DNA of 9,941 bases from DASYML01 sp036009045 (GTDB lineage: Bacteria; Acidobacteriota; Blastocatellia; Pyrinomonadales; Pyrinomonadaceae): assembly GCA_036009045.1 (NCBI GenBank), contig DASYML010000139.1, positions 1 through 9,941 on the forward strand, written 5' to 3'. The translations under genes were made by a program, and so were the position numbers. How positions within the stretch are numbered: the stretch's first letter is position 1; each line of letters begins with the position of its first letter. Shown in pieces: positions 6,896-9,941 of the stretch. The notes beneath the pieces are model-generated. The model searched no databases. It saw only the letters and a list, made by a program, of their open reading frames with translations, and was not told where the DNA came from.

Positions 6896-7064
6896 TGAAT
6901 CAATCCAGTCTTGAGCGTCTGTGACAGTGAGATTCACCACCGCAGACACAGAGCGCACAGAGTCAGCACAGAGGTTTAAATTCATTTCTCTGTGCGTCCT
7001 CTGTGTCCTCTGTGTCTGCGGTGGTGAACGCCTCCTCCATAATCACTCAAGATTAATTGAACCA
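6896..7064. repeat. Family P palindromic element, copy 2 (MITE/REP-like)
   Basis: A 169-bp mirror-symmetric element with the same plan as the copy at 652-826. Left end: TGAATC, 8 nt, CTTGAG (6910-6915), 17 nt, TTCACCACC (6933-6941). The right end mirrors this: GGTGGTGAA (7020-7028), 17 nt, CTCAAG (7046-7051), 7 nt, GAACCA (7059-7064). The inner arms 6933-6953 and 7008-7028 are a perfect 21-bp inverted repeat. A 29-nt stretch (6945-6973) is identical to 704-732 in copy 1. It begins 22 nt after the folE stop codon and ends 23 nt before the M28 peptidase start. It carries no ORF of its own and no transposase. Confidence 0.85.
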
Positions 7065-7086
7065 ACACGACCTCGCCTGCTCCCTC

Positions 7087-7713
7087 TCAAATATTTCCCT
7101 TAATGAGCGCCATCGCTTCTGCGCGCGTGCGCGGGTCTTTGCGGAAACCGCCGAGCACGCAGGAGGTGACGGTCATCGCGCCGGATTTTTTGACCCCTCT
7201 CAAGGTCATGCAGGTATGCTCCGCTTCGATGACGACCATCACGCCGAGCGGCTTCAATCCCTCATAGAGCGTGCTGGCAATCTGCGTCGTGAGCCGTTCC
7301 TGGACCTGCAATCTGCGCGCGAAGGTCTCCGACAGCCGCGCCAGTTTTGAGAGGCCCAGGATACGCCCGCCCCTCGGAATGTACGCGATGTGGCACTTGC
7401 CCACAAAGGGCGCCAGATGATGCTCGCAGATAGAGGCGATGCTGATGTCCCTGACGATGACCATCTCATCATGTTTTTCACCGGGCAGCGGCACGACCTG
7501 CTCTTGCGGGTCTTCGTGCATCCCCGCCGTGAGTTCGGCAAACATCTCCGCGACGCGGCGCGGGGTCTCAAGCAAACCGGCCCTCAAAGGGTCTTCGCCG
7601 ATGCCTTCGAGAATCAGCCGGACGCCGCGCGCGATTAATTCCAGGTCCAGTTTAGCGGCCCCGGTCTCCGAGGCTTTCTCCAACGCTTCGGGAGCAGAAG
7701 ATTCCGTGCCCAT
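7087..7713 (-). CDS. folE: GTP cyclohydrolase I
   Basis: Converts GTP to 7,8-dihydroneopterin triphosphate, the first step of tetrahydrofolate (and other pterin) synthesis; cytoplasmic homodecamer in known members. From ATG 7711-7713 it has 208 residues, close to the usual 190-220. Zinc ligands are visible as C96 and H99 in CEHHLAPF and C168 in EHTCMTLRG; H98 of CEHH and H166 match catalytic histidines. Other blocks are ETPRRVAEMF (49-58), GRILGLSKLARL (116-127) and TSCVLGGF (183-190). This is the classical zinc-dependent FolE, not the FolE2 type. A GTG at 7741-7743 would overlap larC by 8 bp and give 218 residues. ATG has AAGGGA 9 nt upstream, so I prefer it, but coupled initiation at GTG cannot be excluded. 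It is the last gene of the sirtuin-larC-folE group and is followed by a family P palindrome. Confidence 0.96.
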   Translation of the reverse strand: MGTESSAPEALEKASETGAAKLDLELIARGVRLILEGIGEDPLRAGLLETPRRVAEMFAELTAGMHEDPQEQVVPLPGEKHDEMVIVRDISIASICEHHLAPFVGKCHIAYIPRGGRILGLSKLARLSETFARRLQVQERLTTQIASTLYEGLKPLGVMVVIEAEHTCMTLRGVKKSGAMTVTSCVLGGFRKDPRTRAEAMALIKGNI

Positions 7714-7735
7714 TTGTTTGCTTCCCTTCACTGCT

Positions 7736-8986
7736 TCATTCACCCTCTTGTTTTGACGCAGACATTAAACCCGCGAAAGCTACGCGCGCAGATTCTTCCA
7801 CGTCTCGCAGGGGGACGCCCGCCGCCCGCGCGGCCTCGCGGCACTGCTCATACTCCGGCGAGGCTTTGACCACATGACCATTGAGGCGCGCGAGTTTCAT
7901 CTCAATGATGCCGTAAGGCGTTGAGACTTGCACGCTCTCACGCGCCAGCGCCCGCCGCCAGACCTCGTAGCAGCGCAGACCGAGCGTCGTCGTCTCGCTG
8001 AACAATAACTCGCTCAAGGCTTCGCGCTCGGACGGGCGACACAGGATAGAGATGAGCACGCCCGGACGATTCTTCTTCATCTGCACTGGCGTGTAATAGC
8101 AATCCAGCGCGCCGCGCGCGAACGCCTGGTCCATTAAATAGCCGAAGACCTGCGGCGACATATCATCCACGTTCGTCTCAATCATGAACAGGCGTTCGTC
8201 CATGAGCAAGCGTTTATCAATAGTCGCGTTCGCGCTTTCTTCAGACACTCTTTCCTGACGCGCGCTCGCTTCATCTTCGCCTATCATCACGCGCAGGACG
8301 TTCGGGAAATTCTCATACTCGCGCGTGCCCGCTCCATATCCCGTCGCGTCAATTCTCAAGCGCGGCAGCGGCCCGTACTCAACGCACACGGTGCTGATGA
8401 TGGCCGCGCCCGTCGGCGTCAGGAGTTCGCCCTTGATGTCAGTTGAATAGACGGGCGCGCCCTTCAAGAGTTCCGCGACGGCGGGCGGGGGGACGGGGAA
8501 TCGCCCGTGGGCCATCTGGACCATTCCGCTCCCGACGTGGAGGCCGGACGAGACGAAGCGTTCGATGCCGAGCAGTTCAAAACAGACGCACGAGCCGACG
8601 ACATCAATAATCGCATCGAGCGCGCCCACTTCGTGAAAGTGTATGCGCTCGACTGGCATGTTGTGAACGCGCGCCTCCGCTTCCGCGAGGCGGGTGAAGA
8701 TGCGCGCCGCGCGTTCCTTCACCCCATCGCTCAAGCCCGCATCGTTGATGATCTTGAGAATGTCGCTCAGGTGACGATGCGCCCGCTCTTCAGCCGTGCG
8801 GACGTTGGCGCGTGTGGCGCTGATGCCGCTGCGGTCCACCGTGCTGAACTCAACTTCGTAGTTGGCGACGGAGAGCAACTTTAGCTGGTCCAGTAAAAGA
8901 CCCTTGTCGGCTCCCGCGCTCGTCAGTGCGCCGAGAATCATGTCGCCGCTCGCGCCCGCAAAACAGTCGAAGTAAAGCGTTCTCAT
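7736..8986 (-). CDS. larC: LarC, nickel insertion protein of the Ni-pincer nucleotide cofactor
   Basis: LarC inserts nickel, at the cost of CTP, into pyridinium-3,5-bisthiocarboxylic acid mononucleotide, the cofactor of lactate racemase LarA and its homologues. The 416-residue protein is near the usual LarC (DUF111) length. It opens with the family signature YFDCFAGASGDMILGAL (5-21), followed by RIHFHEVGALDAIIDVVG (114-131), MAHGRFPVPPPA (158-169), GELLTPTGAA (186-195), ATGYGAGTRE (214-223) and NVDDMSPQ (272-279). It is one intact frame, unlike the Lactobacillus plantarum gene, which needs a programmed frameshift. The ATG start overlaps the sirtuin stop (ATGA, 8983-8986), indicating translational coupling, and no separate Shine-Dalgarno is evident. 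Partner genes larA, larB and larE are not in this window, so where the cofactor is used remains open. Family assignment is firm. Confidence 0.95.
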   Translation of the reverse strand: MRTLYFDCFAGASGDMILGALTSAGADKGLLLDQLKLLSVANYEVEFSTVDRSGISATRANVRTAEERAHRHLSDILKIINDAGLSDGVKERAARIFTRLAEAEARVHNMPVERIHFHEVGALDAIIDVVGSCVCFELLGIERFVSSGLHVGSGMVQMAHGRFPVPPPAVAELLKGAPVYSTDIKGELLTPTGAAIISTVCVEYGPLPRLRIDATGYGAGTREYENFPNVLRVMIGEDEASARQERVSEESANATIDKRLLMDERLFMIETNVDDMSPQVFGYLMDQAFARGALDCYYTPVQMKKNRPGVLISILCRPSEREALSELLFSETTTLGLRCYEVWRRALARESVQVSTPYGIIEMKLARLNGHVVKASPEYEQCREAARAAGVPLRDVEESARVAFAGLMSASKQEGE

Positions 8987-9750
8987 GAGGCTTCAAAGAG
9001 CGGCAGGACTTCGCCCGCCTTACCGCTCAGGACTTCATCACAGAGGCCGGAGAGCGGCGTCGGCTCAGGGTTCACTTCCACCACGTAGGCTCCCGACGCG
9101 CGTGCGATTTCTGGAAGGTACGCCGCCGGGTAGACGAGCGCCGAAGTGCCCACGACGAAACAGAGTTCGCATTCGCGCGCACGCTCCGCCGCCAGTTCAT
9201 AAGCGCCGGAGGGCAACATCTCTCCGAACAGGACTACGTCGGGCCGCATGTGCCCGCCGCAATTATGACAGATGCGCTCCGCAATCTTGCTCATGGACTG
9301 CTCATCGTTGTTCAGAGTTCGCTCGTCATAACGCGCGCCGCAATCGAGGCATCTCGCGCGCCAGATATTCCCGTGCAGTTCAATCACATCGCGCGAGCCA
9401 GCCGCTTGATGCAGGCCGTCTATGTTCTGCGTCACGAGCGTGAAATTCTCAAATTGGTCCTGCCATTTCGCCAGAGCCGTGTGCGCGGGATTCGGGCTGA
9501 GCTTTGCCAGCACGCCGCGCCTGTAATCGAACCATTCCCAGACGGCGGGCAGGTCTTGTTCCAACATCCTCGCGGACGAGATAACGTCGAAGGGCATCCC
9601 CTTCCAGACAGCAGTGCCGCCGCCGCCGCGAAAAGTAGGCACGCCGGATTCGGCGGAGACGCCCGCGCCCGTCAACACGAGCACGCGCCGCGCACGCGCG
9701 AAACGCTCGCGTAGTCCTTCAGCGATGTTGATATATGAGCTTTCCACCAT
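8983..9750 (-). CDS. cobB: NAD-dependent protein deacylase, SIR2 family class III
   Basis: Removes acyl groups from lysine using NAD+, releasing nicotinamide and O-acyl-ADP-ribose; cytoplasmic. The 255-residue protein has the Rossmann NAD site TGAGVSAESGVPTFR (27-41), TQNIDGLH (107-114), catalytic H126 in ELHGN, a complete zinc ribbon C134-x2-C137 ... C161-x2-C164, and GTSALVYPAA (201-210). It aligns with CobB/SIRT5 around VWEWFDYRR (70-78). There the arginine of the succinyl-binding pair is kept (R77) but the partner tyrosine appears as F74. The ATG 9748-9750 start has no clear Shine-Dalgarno and lies inside a small hairpin. The gene's TGA overlaps the larC ATG. Upstream is the family H repeat at 9778-9939. 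The symbol is given by family; acyl specificity is uncertain. Confidence 0.94.
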   Translation of the reverse strand: MVESSYINIAEGLRERFARARRVLVLTGAGVSAESGVPTFRGGGGTAVWKGMPFDVISSARMLEQDLPAVWEWFDYRRGVLAKLSPNPAHTALAKWQDQFENFTLVTQNIDGLHQAAGSRDVIELHGNIWRARCLDCGARYDERTLNNDEQSMSKIAERICHNCGGHMRPDVVLFGEMLPSGAYELAAERARECELCFVVGTSALVYPAAYLPEIARASGAYVVEVNPEPTPLSGLCDEVLSGKAGEVLPLFEAS

Positions 9751-9769
9751 CTTTTGAAAAAATGATGGT
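9746..9769 (-). promoter_or_regulatory. Hairpin covering the sirtuin start codon
   Basis: ACCATC (9746-9751) and GATGGT (9764-9769) are perfect complements; the pairing extends to about nine of ten bases around a short A/T-rich centre. The start codon ATG (9748-9750) sits in the stem, so the folded mRNA would hide it. No Shine-Dalgarno is visible nearby. Regulation of translation initiation is inference. Confidence 0.4.
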
Positions 9770-9777
9770 AAACAAAA

Positions 9778-9939
9778 GCAGTGACAAGTGACAAGTTAAA
9801 AACAAGTGATGAGTACTGAATGATGAGTGATGAGTGACAAATCATAAGAGACAAGCTCTTACTCATGACTCAGTACTCATCACTCAGCACTCATCACTCA
9901 GTACTCATCACTCATCACTTCTCTTTAGCTTGTCACTGC
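9778..9939. repeat. Family H heptamer hairpin, copy 2 (expanded)
   Basis: A 162-bp relative of the 5118-5205 element. It begins with the same 15 bases (GCAGTGACAAGTGAC) and ends with the mirror CTTGTCACTGC (9929-9939). The left arm has two GTGACAA units (9781-9794), an AAGTTAAAAACAA spacer like that of copy 1, then GTGATGA, GTACTGA, ATGATGA, GTGATGA, GTGACAA (9806-9840). The right arm has eight tandem heptamers of the type ACTCATC/ACTCAGT/ACTCAGC (9861-9916). AAGCTCTT in the middle (9853-9860) is also shared with copy 1. It lies 27 nt upstream of the sirtuin start. The window ends two bases later, so what lies beyond it is unknown. Confidence 0.8.
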
Positions 9940-9941
9940 CT

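Noticed and set aside
6933..7028. Family P hairpin as a Rho-independent terminator of folE.
   Set aside because: The stem is long, but no T-run follows it on the transcribed strand, and the element's conserved outer boxes go well beyond a terminator.
7714..7743. GTG at 7743 as the folE start.
   Set aside because: AAGAGG lies directly against it with no spacing, whereas ATG 7713 has AAGGGA at 9 nt; kept only as an alternative.
9672..9866. A 64-codon minus-strand frame upstream of and overlapping the sirtuin start.
   Set aside because: Its first half is translated heptamer repeat and the rest is out of frame with the conserved sirtuin; no independent support.
9806..9916. A possible CRISPR array.
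   Set aside because: The units are 7 bp, directly tandem, with no spacers and mirrored arms; there are no cas genes.

Overview
The window is a compact chromosomal segment of about 10 kb with eight recognisable or plausible protein genes. All are on the minus strand, so transcription runs from high to low coordinates. The DNA is GC-rich (CGCG-rich codons). The mix of housekeeping genes, secreted metallopeptidase, LarC and palindromic intergenic repeats suggests an environmental bacterium. Acidobacteriota (Blastocatellia-like) is my best guess, but this is an inference from protein style only and was not tested by a search. No tRNA, rRNA, CRISPR array, transposase or phage gene is visible.

Layout in transcription order. 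(1) 9750-8983: a class III (CobB/SIRT5-like) NAD-dependent deacylase. Its stop overlaps the start of larC (8986-7736), the Ni-pincer-cofactor nickel insertase, by ATGA. larC in turn abuts or overlaps folE (7713-7087), GTP cyclohydrolase I. These three look like one transcript. (2) 6872-5205: a secreted M28 zinc peptidase with a PA-like insert. (3) 5110-2933: metG with a C-terminal tRNA-binding domain, followed at 28 and 27 nt by a secreted two-domain protein of unknown function (2904-1699) and tatD (1671-841). (4) 515-18: yajQ, with its own leader containing a hairpin.

The most unusual part is between the genes. Every gap longer than about 30 bp contains a long palindromic element, and there are two families. 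Family P (652-826 and 6896-7064, about 170 bp) has matching architecture at both sites: a TGGTTC...CTTGAG end, a spacer of exactly 17 nt, a TTCACCACC box and an arm built from repeated CACAGAG, all mirrored. The copies share an identical 29-nt core, and both start just after a stop codon (tatD, folE). Family H (5118-5205 and 9778-9939) is a hairpin whose arms are tandem heptamers (GTGACRA/GTGATGA and their complements). One copy exactly fills the gap between the M28 peptidase stop and the metG start; the other lies upstream of the sirtuin gene. These look like non-autonomous dispersed elements that may also act as 3'-end or 5'-UTR RNA structures.

Functionally the genes are mostly housekeeping (translation, folate or pterin entry, nuclease, c-di-GMP/nucleotide-binding YajQ). 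The sirtuin-LarC pair is the most interesting metabolic link, because the LarC cofactor is derived from nicotinic acid adenine dinucleotide and the sirtuin consumes NAD+.
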